From positions 760,928-824,927 of the forward strand of contig JAVSML010021630.1 in assembly GCA_038503035.1 (NCBI GenBank): a stretch of 64,000 nucleotides of DNA, written 5' to 3'. The position numbers and the translations under genes were made by a program. Under the pieces are notes generated by a model. It did not search any database. It was not told the origin of the DNA and saw nothing but the letters and a program-made list of their open reading frames with translations. This DNA is from Crocodylus rhombifer (lineage: Eukaryota; Chordata; Crocodylia; Crocodylidae). Shown in pieces: positions 46,361-59,832 of the stretch. The stretch's first letter is position 1, and every line of letters starts with the position of its first letter.

Positions 46361-47395
46361 AAGACCTTATCAGAGATCTTATCTATGCTGCCCTTGTGCT
46401 GAGCAACTCACATGCCCACTGCCTCCTGTAAGCTAGGTAGTGGGCAGAATGAACGGGTAAAGCTTGTTTCTTGATGGGCTTGACAGGGAAGCAGAATAGA
46501 TGCTGCTTGAAAGTAAAATACATTAGCCCAAGAGGTATGCTGTGCTAATGAGGCTTTTTTGCTGCTTAGGTATCAGAGCTGGTGTGAGAATCTCTACAAC
46601 ACGCTGCATTGTGTTGTGTAGACATACCCTTCAATTGCTGCTAAATGATGTGATTAACAAGGGCAACATCACTTTAGAGATGTCCTAACTAAAATAAACT
46701 GGTTTTCACAGGGACAGGAATTGCAGGTTGTTATGCAACTGTGTAATTACGGAAGAGGCTAAACATTTTAAGACATAATCCTCTGGTGGCTATTTAGACT
46801 CTCATTTCCACAAAGCAGCTACATGCTCTAGGAACTGAATCATCTCAAAGTCCTGAGCACTTCTTGCATTGGCAATTATTAGCTCTCTCTTTTTAAAATC
46901 AGACATTTGGGATATCAATAAATCTTTAGCTGTGCATCATTATCATTTTTATGAGGAGTTTGGTGAAATCACAGCTGCTATATCCTGTTCGCTTAGTGTA
47001 ATTGCATTGTTTGTATGCAGCCAGGAAATTAGAGTGAAATGAGACTAATTTATTGATTTTAAAATGAAAGGCCTGGGACTTGTGTGTTAAAAACCAACAA
47101 ATATCGGCAGGTTTAATAGCCAGATGTGGCTAAAACCTTGTCAGTAACTGATTTTGTTTTTAGAGCAATTCGATCCCTTAAAGTGGCTATTCTGTCTAGA
47201 ATTTCTTTATTCTATTTTTAGGTAGAATCGAACCATTCTCAAAAGGGCCTTTATCCTAAAAGCCTCTGAGGACTCTGAACCCATTGTAGCATAGCACCTA
47301 GGATGGATTTATCGAGGAGTTTAGGGAACCTATATGTGTGCTTAGGAGTGCAGTTGGGGGCATTTTAATTAGAGAGGTTCCTGGAGAGCCGTTGT
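46361..47395. other. Stretch without recognised gene
   Basis: No coding segment, repeat or RNA gene was recognised. Confidence 0.4.
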
Positions 47396-47410
47396 AATTA
47401 AAACATCACA

Positions 47411-47512
47411 GTGTCATGTGTATTAAGCCCCCATACATTTAAAAATGGCTACTTTAGTTAAAGTACCCCAGCAGCCATTTTTAAACATGCAGGGGCTTAT
47501 ACACATGACAAT
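47411..47512. repeat. Foldback hairpin
   Basis: Arms 47411-47450 and 47474-47510 (gtgtcatgtgtattaagccc... against ...ggggcttatacacatgaca) are reverse complements with few mismatches. The loop is itself near-palindromic (actttagttaaagt). It is related in sequence to 54661-54808. Confidence 0.8.
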
Positions 47513-49772
47513 GTAGCAAAGTTAGGGTGCTCTATTAAGAATGCATTGGAGGATGTGTATAGGCACCCTTAGGCACCAAAGGACTCAGATGAGCACTTAC
47601 TGGGTGCACCCCACATGCAGGGACATGTGCTTGCAGCAGCAAAAAAAAGGAGGAGCACAAATTTGTGCCACTACTCTTTGCCACTGTGCATGCCCCTGCA
47701 TATGTGCTTTGCTGTGGGGCAAAATGCCCTGCTTTGGGCAAACTGCCCATTCCCCACTCCTGGCATGCTAAAGGAGCCAGGGCAGATCTAGAGGAGGGAA
47801 GATGCTTTGGCCAGCAGCTAGAGCATTTCGTTGGAGGACTGAGCCTGTGCATCTACTGGTGCATATTCCTGTAGTGTGCATCACACCATTTTCACTGAAT
47901 ATTTTTTTGTTACTGGGATTTCCTGGTACAAAATGTTGCCCCTTTGCTACAAATTTGTAGCTCGGGGCACATTTTCATGTTCCAGCTGTGCAGTTTGTGG
48001 TGCCGCAAAGTCTTGCAATATCATAAACCGTACATGTCAGCACATCTGGATGCAGCCACTGGGTTTTTTTACAAGGCATAAGTAGACTTGGTGTCTAACT
48101 TCCTTTTGGCTTTATAGTCAATTAGTTGCCTAACCTATTAAGTGCTTATCTATAGTTTTAGGGGCCTAAATACCGTAGCACATCTGGCCCATAACTACCT
48201 ACTTTACTGTATGCAGAGAAGTAACCACAGACATGTTGAAGACAGAGTACTCTGTGAGGTTAATACTAGCTGCTTCAATTCCAGCCTGAGTCAGTAACTT
48301 CAGGGCATGACTGACACCATAGGAGCAGCATATTCTGGCCAGAATGGCCCCAAGCATATCCCCTTAGGTGCTCCAAACCTGAAAAGAAGACACTTGGGAA
48401 TGTCTTTCTGTGGCTTCTTTCAAGTGTGTTGGAGACAGACATCTTGAGTCACCATGGAACAACACCCTTTTCTGTCTCTCCTTCCCCAGGTAACCCCACT
48501 GGTGCATTTCCAGGTTTAGAGAGGGAAAGGATGGGTAGGATGTGAGCAGGAACACCCTGGCTGGAGCATATTGTCACCCTAGTACAGACTTGTCCTTTGC
48601 ATTTGCAGTTTGAATTGGCTGCACTACCGGGCCAAAGTGGTTGCTCCACCTGCAAGGGACACTGAATTAAAAGACATGACCACCTTTTCCTCTGCTTACA
48701 CTGATTCTTTATGGGAAAATGGAGATGAGATTTTCAGAACAGCTTAGGGGCATGAGTTGCACAACTTTCACTGAATGTCAGCTGAGCCATGTGAATACCA
48801 CATTTCTTGGATTGCTGCCAGTTCCAGGGGGAAAAAATCAAAATATCTTTTCCTATAGTCGACACATGGCCAGAGTTTTCAGAAGGTTTCAAAGAATCAA
48901 CAATGATTTAGAGCCAAACAAAATGTTTTATGTTGATTCCAAGAATTTTTGTTCAAGCCTATTTAACCATATTTTTAAACAAAACCAAAGGAAATTTCAA
49001 AATGTTTTTATCCCATCACTTTTACATAAAAATAGAATCAGAATAACATGTTTTCACTTTTAGGGAGTATCTTCCCCCCCCTGCCATCTGACCAACACAA
49101 AATATGTTTATGAAATGTGCTGGTGTCATCAAATCTGCACTTTTTCTCTGGAAAAGTTTTAGTCAAATTTTTGCCACCTCTTGAATTTGGTACTAATTCT
49201 GTAAGACTCATTCAGAAATTACAGCTATGCAGCTTAACCAGTACAATCAGCATATTTTTCTTTTCATAATAAAACTAAGTTGATCTGAATTGTCGGGTGG
49301 TAGGTTTTTTTTAGAATATTTCCATGAAAAGATGCATTGTTTATTCTGTAAAGCATCTGCCAAAGCATTTTATGTGAAAATGGCTCAGTTTCCATTAATA
49401 AACTTAAATTGGAAGGGGAAAAATAACAATACTTTGAAAGAGATAAAGAAGTAGTGGTGTTTGTGTCCTCCTTATCCTTTCAAGGGTGCTGTATTGTGTA
49501 TTTTCCACCTGTAAATTTCAATCATGTATGTACTAGAGAAAGTTACAATACTGAATGCATCTACCATCCTGCAGTCCTTCTGTGCAAGGGCTAAGTATAT
49601 GTCACTTCACACCTTGCTCAAATAAAAAAGAAAAGTCCATTGTTTTGAAATTTGCTATCATAGATGCTAACTTCATTTTCTCTGCACACCACTGAGCAAA
49701 GCTAACCAGCTGTTGTCTTCAGCATATTTAAAAAAAACATTCTATTTAGAGAAACTCTGCTTGCTACCTAAG
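47513..49772. other. Stretch without recognised gene
   Basis: The part 47540-47880 may be the outer portion of the foldback element. The rest shows nothing I can support. Confidence 0.35.
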
Positions 49773-50407
49773 ATGTGTGTAGATAAAATGATGGGCATGT
49801 GTGTACAACACTTTAAAGCAGGCTAAATGCTTTTGCACCACTTCAATTGTGTTTGCATGTGACAGAGGCATATTGCACATTAATTCCAGCCACTCTAGAA
49901 ATCCAGCAGTGTAATGCGCCTTAAATGACTTGGGGTGCAGCGAAGTACAACTCCGAGGAGGAGTTTTAGTTTGCTGCCCCTACAGCCATGGAGTGGAACA
50001 CCAGTCTCTGCGCAGCTCAGGGGCTCTGCAGGAAGCCCTGCAGCAGCAGGGAAGGCAGGCTCCACCCAAGCAAAGTGGCAAGCCTGATCTTTTTTTTTTT
50101 CCTCCCTCTGGAGCCTGCCTGCCTGCTTGAGCTTTCTCTGGGGCCCAGTGCTTCTCTTCGTGGCTGCGGTGCCCCCCAGGACTGCACAAGCCAAATTCCT
50201 GCGGGTGCATACCACCGGGGTGGGGCACACGCCCCGACAACATCCCGGGGGCTGCTCTCCGCGCTGGCAGCTCGCCCTTCCCTCCCCACTGCGGGAGAGT
50301 CAGGTAAGTCAGTGTGTGTATGACACAGGGGTTTAAAGGTCTTAAATTGAAGCAATGTTTTTCAAAAACCACTGCTTCAATTTAGGGCCCCGTTTCATCT
50401 ACACACG
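49773..50407. mobile_element. Possible MITE with GC-rich interior
   Basis: Left gtgtgtagataaaatgatgggc and right gccccgtttcatctacacac are inverted relatives. The interior is GC-rich, and 50344-50384 forms a hairpin with arms taaattgaagca and tgcttcaattta. No clear target duplication. Confidence 0.45.
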
Positions 50408-52084
50408 TCTAGTGACACTTCCAGTAGTCCTCTTCCCTGAATTTCCTCAGAATTACAGTGGGATTTTTTCCCTCCTGATTAAAACATCATTTCAGGATTG
50501 TAAGGATCGTCAATTTCCAGTTGTTCAAAGAGGAAGCAATTATACATAGTTTAAAGTAAATTCATAGCCAGGTCAGTAGCAAAATGCTGTACCTGAAAAT
50601 CTTTAGTGAAAAATGTAGATTTGGTAACACCTTAATTAATTAAAAGTTCATGCTTAATTCCACTGAACTTGTTCATCTTTGATAGACTGAATAAAATGTG
50701 TGTTATGAAAAGGAAATAAAATGCGTTTGGCTTTTAATTTTTTTCAAAATCAAAAATTAATTACATTCAAAATGACCCTTTTGAAATTTTCTTTGGTCTT
50801 TATTTAAAAAATAAGGTTAAACAGTCTGTGCAAAAAATGCTTCAAATAAATAATTTTATTTGGCTTAACACATTTTATTCACCCCAAAACTAACTTTATG
50901 ACCCTTTAGAAGCAAAACTCTAAAATCTGTTATTTTTGCTGTTTTCTTTACAGGCTCTTGGGTCAGTGGGAGCTAAGTTAGAAATTGGTAAGAACTGGAT
51001 TAAAGAGAAGGAAATGGTACATACCACAGTGCTGGCAGATCACCGTTGTCAAGTAGAAAGACTGGATATGACATTCTAATTCCAATTCTATAGTGTACTT
51101 CATAAATACATACATGTACACGCACACTGCTATCTAAATGGCTATAAGGATGGCTGACAACCATTAATGTCAGTGTTTCCTGTAAGTGGGATCTACATCA
51201 CTTGGGAGACCGCAAATGGAATAGAGCTTTTCTTCTCTATCACTGATTCTACATCTGGCCCCTTTGGACACAGATATCGGCTATATTTTACACTCACCTG
51301 TTTAAAATTGAGACAGTGGTTACAGAGCTTTACAGCAGAGATCAGGCCCACTCCCTCTTCTCTACCTGGCCTCAATTTCCTCATATGTAGAGCAGTTACA
51401 CTTGTTGCATGGTAAGCATGCAGAAAGCATTCTGCAGCCATAACCAAGCAGACGATCAGGGCATTGTAAAAATGACGGATCCCAATCTAAGATAACCCTG
51501 GATGTATGTGGTATCAGACTTGAGCGCTACAGGTTAGAACACTGTAACAAACATCTGTACCACATCCCATTGCAAGTCATGGTAGGTTGCACTCCACTGA
51601 CATCCCAGGGAGTGCTGTCTGCAGCACCCTGCTCACCCCCTCCCAGGGCAGCACTCTAGCCTCAGCTAGAGCTTGTGTGGTCTACTTGAGTGCCTCACCC
51701 CTGGGCTGTCACTGACAAGACTCAGCAAACCCTCTGTCCCCAGGACTACCCATGTCCTTCCTCTGGTTAACACACATCCATCCACACAAAGAAAACTACT
51801 TACCACTGAATTTCTCTTATTGCATATTGTCATGGGTGCAGTTGAGCAAGTGCTGAATATGGGTCAGCTGCTATTTTGCCTCTGCTCACTGTCTTAAGAA
51901 TTGATGTATCTGCACTGATTTCTGACAATTGGCAAGTTCCCTAACAGAAGTAAAAACATGTATTTGAACATTCCCAAAATGTACATCAGCACACCGAGGC
52001 ATGCTAATTTGAGCCAACCTCCTTAATGGGTATTTAGTGTCAGTTTTTCACCAGCCCTAAGGGATGGCCCTGCTCAATACAGCA
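50408..52084. other. Stretch without recognised gene
   Basis: AT-rich sequence; a MIR-like piece (cctcaatttcctcatatgta) lies near 51370-51410. Confidence 0.4.
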
Positions 52085-53600
52085 CTGGATGGCCGGCTGA
52101 GGAAATGTGGACCATGTGAAGGAACACCTTGAGAGGCTGGACACCTTCAAGTCAGCTGCTCTGGACAGTTTACACCCCAGAGTACTCACGGAGCTGGCTA
52201 GCATCATAGCTCAGCCCCTGGCATGGATCTTCAAGAACTCCTGGTGCTCAGGTGAAGTGCCCAAAGATTGGAAGAAGGCCAATGTGGTGCCTATCTTCAA
52301 GAAAGGGAGGAAAGTAGATCTGGGGAACTACAGGCCTATCAGCCTGACCTCTATCCTGGGGAAGATCTTGGAAAAAATTATCAGAGAGACCATTCTTGAC
52401 AAACTGGCCGACGGCAACATCCTAAGGGATAGCCAGCACGGGTCTGTTGTGGGTACATCTTGCCTGACCAATCTCATCTTCTTCTATGACCAGGTGACAT
52501 ATCACCTGGACAAGGGAGAGGAGAATGACATCATATATCTTGACTTTAGAAAAGCCTTTAATCTGGTGTCCCATGATCCCCTCATAGAAAAATTGGCCAA
52601 CTGTGGCCACGGCTACATCACAGTCCACTGGCTGGGGAACTGGCTCTGAGGTTGGACCCAGAGAGTGGTAGTTGACGGAAGTCAATCACTGTGGTGTGCT
52701 GTGACCAGTGGGGTCCCCCAAGGCTCCGTCCTTGGGCCTATACTATTTAACATCTTTATTAATGATGTAGACATTGGTGTCAGAAGTGGACTGGCCAAGT
52801 TCACTGACAACACCAAACTTTGGGGTCAAGTCAAAAAATGCAAGGTACTCCAGCTTGGGGACCCCCCCCCCCCCCCACACACACAGCAAGGTTATTGGCT
52901 CAGCAGTGCTATGCTTGCTATGGCCGAAAGGGACTTGGGGGTCATGACTAACCACAAGATGAATATGAGCCACCAATGTGATGTCACAGCTGGTAAAGCA
53001 AGCAAAACTCTGGCTTGCATCCATAGAAGCTTCTCAAGCAAATCCCAGGATGTCATCCTCGTGCTGTACTTGGCCTTAGTGAGGTCGCAGCTGGAGTACT
53101 GCATCCAATTCTGGGCTCCTCAATTTAAAAAGGATGTGGAGAAGCTTGAGAGAGTCCAGAGGAGAGCCACATGTATGATCAGAGGGCAGGAGAACAACAG
53201 GCCTTATGAAGCGAAGCTGATCGCCGTGGGACTCTTCAGCCTGGAAAAACACAGGCTCAGGGGGGACTGGGTGGCTGCCTACAAGTATGTAAGGTGTGTA
53301 CATCAGGATCTGGGGGAACGCCTGTTCACCAGAGCCCCCCCAAGGGATGACAAGATGCAATGGTCACAAACTCCTCCAAGACAATTTCAAGCTGGGCATA
53401 AGGAAGAATTTCTTTACTGTCCAAACCCCCAAGGCCTAGAACAGACTGCCTCCAGAGGTGAGCAAGCATCTGGATGTTTATCTTGCTGGGATCCTTTGAC
53501 CCCAGCTGACTTCCTGCTCCTGGGGCAGAGAGCTGGACTCAATGATCTTCCAAGGCCCCTTCCAGCCCCAATGTCTATGAAATCTATGAAGTCTGTAATA
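52085..53600 (+). mobile_element. CR1 LINE, 5'-truncated, RT to 3' end
   Basis: RT motifs run in order: LHPRVLTELA, PKDWKKANVVPIFKKGRKVD, NYRPISLTSILGKILEKII, FRKAFNLVSH, GVPQGSVLGPILFNIFIND and FTDNTKLWG. The motif A Asp (FD) is Asn and the FADD box is FTDN, so it is inactive. A stop separates two open parts (52107-52649, 52665-53651). A C-run with CA repeats sits at 52861-52886. It ends aatgtctatgaaatctatgaag. Confidence 0.92.
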
Positions 53601-54640
53601 TGTAGCAACCCTACTTTCCAACTTGTCTGGGAAAACCGAATGTGTGTGTAAACTGTAGATTATGAAAAGTACTTACACAGCCTATGCTCAATACAGGATG
53701 CAAGACCAGAAACCCATGAGCCCAGCTCACAGACCGAAGTCCCAGAAACCTTGGATGCATTCAATAGCCCATAAAGATGCAGAGAGTGCTTCTCTGTTCT
53801 CATTTCTTAAAGTCAGTTTTGAATAATTCTGGTCAGTCAAGTAATGGTTTGGACCCATATGCACTTGATAGAAAGCTGTTTCAGACAGTCTGTAAACAGG
53901 TATGCTGCTGGAAGTCCCATAGGCAGCCAGCTTTGGCAACTCTTTTTTTGTCAAGCTCCTAGATTGTTTGTTTTATTAGTTACTGTTTTTCAGTTGCCAC
54001 TTTTCCTGGCTATATGAATAACCCAATGCACTCACGAGCCTCAATGTACTGTGCTTTCTTAGAGCCACTGAGTGATCAAGAAACAAAAAAAACCCCCCAC
54101 TGGGACACAGTGTCTATAATGTTCCCCTTAGGAAACACCTCACATTCTTTCATGGGAGGAGAGGAAACTCTTTCCTCGCCTTCCTAATCTGCAAAAGAAG
54201 CCTGCCTGCAAAAGAAGCAGTGTTTTTATTTTCCCTTTGGAACCCAGTAGATTCCCTCAAATCTGGACAGAATTTAGGAAGCCAGGAGACAAACAGCGCC
54301 ACCCTCCTGAAGTCCTAGTGAATGGAGGCAGTCAGGGTGTCCCATTTTCTGGCTCATGCCCTGGAAAGGATGACTTAGGATCACCAGGTATTTGGTGCTG
54401 TGTCAATATTTCATCAGTTTTTTTAATTGCCTGACTAGCTAGACCCTAACATAACCAGGCAATAGTAGGCATTGTAGGCACACCTACACGTTTTAAAATA
54501 GACATTAACTTATTTTAATGCTCATTAAAGTGTTGTAAAAAAGTGATCTTTAGCTAATGTGCAATCAAATAGATGAATGCGCATTTTTTCTAATATTTGA
54601 CAGTGGAAGGCACCTTTACACACGCTCTGGGGGTGGGGAG
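53601..54640. other. Stretch without recognised gene
   Basis: The part from about 54474 (ggcacacctacacg) may be the left end of the element that contains the 54661-54808 hairpin. Otherwise nothing is recognised. Confidence 0.35.
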
Positions 54641-54660
54641 GACAGTGCTTTAATTAAAGC

Positions 54661-54808
54661 GCTGCCGCATCTCATGTATCAGTGTCCCTGTGCTTCAAAA
54701 TGGTTGCAGGACCACTTGAACTAAAGCTCATTTGACAAGCTTTTGTTCAAGTCCTCTCGCTGCTGTTTTTAAGTGTGGGGATGCTGATACATGAGATGTG
54801 GGAGGCTG
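54661..54808. repeat. Foldback hairpin with about 60-bp arms
   Basis: Arms about 54661-54721 and 54743-54808 are reverse complements with mismatches (catctcatgtatcag against ctgatacatgagatg, and acttgaac against gttcaagt at the loop). The loop contains aaagct...agcttt. Similar in core sequence to 47411-47512. Confidence 0.8.
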
Positions 54809-55384
54809 CTGGAGTGAGGTAATTGCCACACTTAGGCAGACTTGAATTGAGTCTGCTTCAATGCGTTGTAATCACAGCATGTTGGAGCAGCCTCTACACT
54901 CCTGTATAGGCACTTGGAGGTACTAGATTTAATGCACATTACCTAAAAATATATATTTTTTGCAAATATCCAGTTGATCTAATAAAAGATATCACCTCTA
55001 TCACGAGTTCTAATTCCTTTTGCCAGTGGACCAATATGGGTACAATCTGTATCCCTGAAACTTGGAAGATATCACATTTAGCCATCTTTGCAATGAAAAC
55101 TTCATTATTTTACAAGAAGGAAGCAAAAATTCAACACCTGGAAACCTGAAACCCTTGCTCTTGCCTTTTGTTTTAAAGCTAATGGGCAAGGAGGGGCAGG
55201 CAGGAGTGCCCTACACTGGGATGTGTGTGAGACCCCCGCTATCTGCTGGGCTCAGGTTGTACACACAAGGGCTAACGTGTTCTGCTTCCTCATGACCTAA
55301 CTAGGGGCACTTAGAGTAATGCTTGAAAGGTAGAGCACTTCTTCTGCAGATTTCTTGAATGTTTATACTTAGCCTAAAGTACAG

Positions 55385-55470
55385 AGACAAAATAACTTGG
55401 GCCGGAGTTCATACAGCAAGCCAGTGACAGAGCTAAGGAGAGAAACATAGTCTCCTCAACACTTCCTACT
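55385..55470 (-). mobile_element. MIR-like SINE relic, reverse orientation
   Basis: catacagcaagccagtgacagagctaagga resembles the reverse complement of the MIR core region. Confidence 0.5.
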
Positions 55471-55789
55471 AATGAGTGTCTGCATTACAGTTTGAATTTC
55501 GAAGCAGCAAGCCAGGAGGTGGGAGGCAGAGGAGAGCCAGGGTTGCGCTCTGCCTCCCACTACCAGGCTGTTTCATGAGGCTGTGAGGCGCTGGGAACTG
55601 AGCCTGGTGGTGGGAGGCGCTTCCCCACATCGGGCTGAATTCCCAGTGGCTCGCAGCACTGTGGAACTGAGCCCAATGAGGGGAAGTGAAGCACAGGGCC
55701 GGGCTGTGCTCCACCTCCCATCATCAGACTCAGCTCCGTGGAGCCGCCCTGGGTGTAGGCTGTGCCCAGCACCGGCCCCAGGAGGCAAC

Positions 55790-56250
55790 AGCATCCTCCC
55801 GCCTGCACCCCCGAGAGGGCTGCGGGGTTCTGCCAGACTTCTCCCGGGGGTTGGGCCCTTGATCTGCCTGCCAGATGACAGGAGGCTGGCTCTGCTGCCT
55901 GGGACCAGTGCTGGGTGCAGCCTGCACCCAGCGTCAGGAAGATTGGTGCTGCTGCTGGCCCCAGGGAGCTCCACAGCCCTCCCAGGGATGCGGGTGAGCC
56001 CCCCATCTGCCTGCCAGATGACAGGAGGCTGGTTCTGACACCTAGGGCCAGNNNNNNNNNNCCCCGCACCCCTCCCAGGGTTGCAGGCGAGCCCCCGATC
56101 TGCCTGCCGGTTGACAGGAAGCTGGTGCTGCCACCTGGGACCCGCGCTGGGTACAGCCCGTGCCAGGAAGATCAGTGCTGCTGCTGGCCCCAGCCAGCAG
56201 CACCAGCCTCCTGTCATCTGGCAGCCAGATTGGGGGCTCGCCCACACCCC
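55790..56250. repeat. GC-rich tandem and inverted repeats around an assembly gap
   Basis: The motif ctgccagatgacaggaggct recurs at 55861-55889, 56005-56032 and (as ctgccggttgacaggaagct) 56097-56125, and once inverted at 56202-56230. Unit spacing is about 143 and then 93. Ten Ns (56052-56061) lie inside the shorter unit, so bases are probably missing there. Long frames in this block are compositional. Confidence 0.75.
56052..56061. other. Assembly gap of 10 N
   Basis: Ten undefined bases in a repeat array; true length unknown. Confidence 0.99.
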
Positions 56251-56344
56251 CAGGAGGGCCATGGGGGCTCTGCCACACTCTGGGGGGTGCAGGCCCCTGA
56301 TTTGCCTTCCAGATCACAGGACACTCCTCCTGCTCCCCAGCTCC

Positions 56345-56685
56345 TGCTTGTCAACAGCTTGAGGTGCAGTTTCCTAGAAACCTCTGCACCTATCCCCTTG
56401 AAACTTGGCAAGCTTCATACACTGAAAAGGTGCTAGCATCCCTGTAAGTTTAATCCAAATCAGGCAAGACATGACAAAGTTATTGGCTGTTTCAGCTTCC
56501 CCATTATAGCCTATGGGCAAAACATCGAAACAGCGTTGAAACAGCAAAACTGTTCCCATGAAATGAAATGGAACAGTGCTTTTGAAATGAAACAAAACTT
56601 AAACAAAACACTGTTCCATCAAAACGCTGAAATGGAAGTCGAAGTGGAACTCTGCTGTTTTGCACAGCCCTACTACCTAGCTCTT
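56345..56685. mobile_element. Right part of a hAT-like element
   Basis: It matches segments of 59833-62099: cttgaggtgcagttt, then cccattatagcctatgggc and gaaacagcgttgaaacagc, ending ttttgcacagccctac. The left end, probably left of the tandem block at 55.5-56.3 kb, was not located. Confidence 0.6.
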
Positions 56686-57277
56686 CCTGGAGGGCTCAGC
56701 AGAGATACTGAGAACAGGTTAGGGCCATGGGATGAACTATCCCCAAGGGGAATCCTTCAGGCCAGCACACATTGGCAAACCAACGAATAAAGAGCAGTCT
56801 TCATTTCCGAGCATAACCGTCCTCTTGCGCAAGCCCAGATATGATTACTATAGCCCCCTGCATCTCAAGACAGGGCCTTGCATTCTGTGCAGATAGGCAG
56901 GACTACACTGGTAGGCAAACCTTCAAATGATGCTAGTCATTCTTCAGGACTAGATTGGCAGTAGCACGGTCAGAAGGATAAAAAAAAACTGAGCAGGGTA
57001 TGGTGAGCACTAGTTGACTGTCAGAAGTCTTTAAAGGAGAATACCAAGAAGATTTAAGGCCTGTTCCAAACAGAAGCGTAATAGGGCAGATTCATGTCCT
57101 GAGTAGCAGAAGTGCAGGGGACAGTGCTGGCTGCCATGGTGCTGGTGGCAACACTGCAGCCATCTGACAACTGTGGCAGCAGATATTTTTGTTTCCCTTC
57201 CAAAAGGCAGCACTTGGGGCTGTTGCCCCAGTCACCCCCTCAGTTAGCCACTCTACTGGTTCATAACCCATCAATAG

Positions 57278-57853
57278 TAGGCTTGTGCAAAGCAGCTAGC
57301 ATTCGCTTCAGATTTGAATCACTGTCCTGATTTGATTCGGCTGAGTCTGATTTAGAGATTCAGCTGCTGCCCAATCTCCAAATCTCTGAATCAGCCAGGC
57401 CATCCCCCACCCCTCTCCCAGCCCAGCAATGGCTGCCCCAGCCACTCCAGCTCCCAGCTCTTTTTAAAAAAAAGCCCCAACTCAGAGGATGCTGTGGGGT
57501 GGGGGGAGGCGATCCCTGCTGCCCCCCATTGCTCAATGCTACATGGGGGACTCTGCACTGGAGTGGGCATGAGCAGCCATGGTGGGAGGGTGGTAGGGGT
57601 CCACCTATGGTCCCCTCCCCACTCTCCTACTACTTACCAGCTTGGAGTCAGCTGCAGCTCCCTGCTGCAGCCACTGGAGACTGCCCGAATCAGCAAAGCT
57701 CTCTGAATCTTTACTGACGATTCGGAAAGCTTTGAATCCATTCGGACCTTTAAATTGGTCTCCTGATTCGATTTGGATTCGGAGATTCGGCCACTGAATT
57801 GGGCTGAAAACTCCTCCAAATCGAATCACCACCTGAAGTTTCTCACAGCCCTA
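57278..57853. mobile_element. hAT-like non-autonomous element, 576 bp
   Basis: TAGGCTTGTGCAAAGC at the left and GAAGTTTCTCACAGCCCTA at the right are inverted. Flanks ATCAATAG (57270-57277) and ATCAACAG (57854-57861) match 7 of 8. The ends are rich in 'gattcgg' and 'ccaaatc' repeats that can pair. Confidence 0.75.
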
Positions 57854-57861
57854 ATCAACAG

Positions 57862-59824
57862 ACTTGATTCTGAGCTGTGGGGCCAGCTTCTCAACAGAGT
57901 TTGGTAGCCTAAATAAAGACCAGTATTTCTAATCTGTTTGGTACACACCATGGTGGGCTATTGGGAAAAATCTGGCCAAGATTTTTTTCTGATCACATTG
58001 GAAAAATCTGGCCCATAGGGGCCCAAACTCTAGGTAAGTAAGAAGGGTGAAAGCTGTTCTCACCCTAGGTACCTGCAGTTACAATGTAACTGAATCACCT
58101 AGATATACTCCAACAGCTCTACTTTATTGTTATAGTTTGGAAGGAAAACTGGCTGATGGAAGAAAGATTGGCATTTGCAACCTTAATTGGCCAGAAGGGA
58201 AAATGAGTGAAAATGCCCTTGATGGCTTTTAATAAATAGAAATGCTAGGCACCATAACAACACCATATTTTTAAAGCCTTTTTACCTTATTGCTTACTTC
58301 CATGCCGAGAAGAAAATAGGACTTTTGATATTTGTTTTTTAAGTGAAGAGATTTAACAGGTATCATTGTTCCAATAAAAGATGGCTTGAAGACCAGCTGG
58401 GGTTAATGGCCCAAGGTAGGGGAAAAAATCTGAGTATCAGCTTTCCCATCTGGTCATTAATCTGCAGGAAATGCACTGTGTTGTAATTGCTTAATTAATC
58501 AAATGAACTCTGCACTTCAGAATGGTATTGCCAGGCTTTTCATTTCAGATAGTTAATCCTACTAGGCATTTTAGCAAAGTCTTTTGCCGATTCTCCTTCA
58601 ATCCTTGCTGATTAATCCATAATTTTGTTTTGACTTTGGTCATGTGAGGTTGATGACTGATTGATAGTTACAGTAATGTGATGCTTGAGTAGGTTGTTCA
58701 GCATGTTACTTGTATTACTTAGCCATGCTAATCCAATAAAGTTTATAGCTTATCAATTACAGAGGCTGACCTACACTCAGAGATATGTGATTTGATTTAA
58801 AAGCCGACAAATTAGAAATAATGTGCCTATACATGTACGCACAGAGATCTTGTTAAAGGGAGGAGGAAGACACCAGGACAAGCCATTGGAATAGGATAAA
58901 GCTGCTCTCTTGTTCATCGCCCTTTTCAGGGATGTTTTCTCTCTCCTTCCTACCCAGGAGTTGAGGGAACATATGGCAGGTGTAGAAGTCATGAGAAGTG
59001 AAGTCAGACATCAGGCTGCAAATTGGATGAGCACCCGTGGATTCCTTTTTCATGTACTAAAAATGCTGTGGTAGATTGTAGGGCATGCTTATCCAATAGT
59101 AAAACTTCCATTGGCTAAGAAAGAAGCTACATCTTTCCTCAACTTGAGCTGGATTTGCCCCAGAAGTATGATCTGCTGGGTTTACAATGCTCCTAGGCAT
59201 GCTGATTTGCACACTACTAGCATGTTGCCATCTATTCTGCACTGTAGCCACATGCTGGCATTGTGATTCAGCTAAATGGGCCTGGCTGAAGCTGACACTC
59301 CTAATGTGCCAGTGATTCCTGCTGAGAGTCTTGTGCTTTCAGCAGGAGACATAAGCTGCCTGTATAATCAGTATTGCTCAACGATCCCTTGCCTTGAGAG
59401 TCCTGCCCAGTGTGCTCTCCTATTCTTTGAAAACAAACAGGAAAACGCTTTTAAACCAGTGTGTCAGACCATAACAAAATATCCACAAACTTGGGGTGGA
59501 ACCAGGAGGTAAAGGGGGAAGGCAGTGATACTCCTCCTAGCTCTGAAACAGTATGAGTCCTGCCTACTCAGGATATCAAACTGAGATGCTGTTCTGAGTA
59601 AACTGTCTTATCCTTCATAAGTGGAGCCTCTTTTTCCCATGTTTTGTCTGGCAGTGAGACATTAACAACTGGCAGCATGCACTGCAAGTTCACTGAAGCA
59701 AATAGAGCAGTTTGTGCTATCGTTTTGGTCTCCAGCACAGGAGCTTTTCATTTTCCTAAATGAAAATCAAGATTCTTGCATCCATGACGAGACTACCACC
59801 TCCATGTGCTGCCTGGAATCAAAC
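57862..59824. other. Stretch without recognised gene
   Basis: No coding segment or clear repeat was recognised on either strand. Confidence 0.4.
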
Positions 59825-59832
59825 CTGAACAC

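Noticed and set aside
49895..50372. Overlapping frames of 110-130 codons at a GC-rich spot, possible CpG-rich promoter
   Set aside because: The block is bounded by inverted ends and looks like a MITE interior; no exon or promoter element supports a gene.
55560..56436. Frames of 150-229 codons across the N gap
   Set aside because: Tandem-repeat composition, frames on both strands, and some run through undefined bases.
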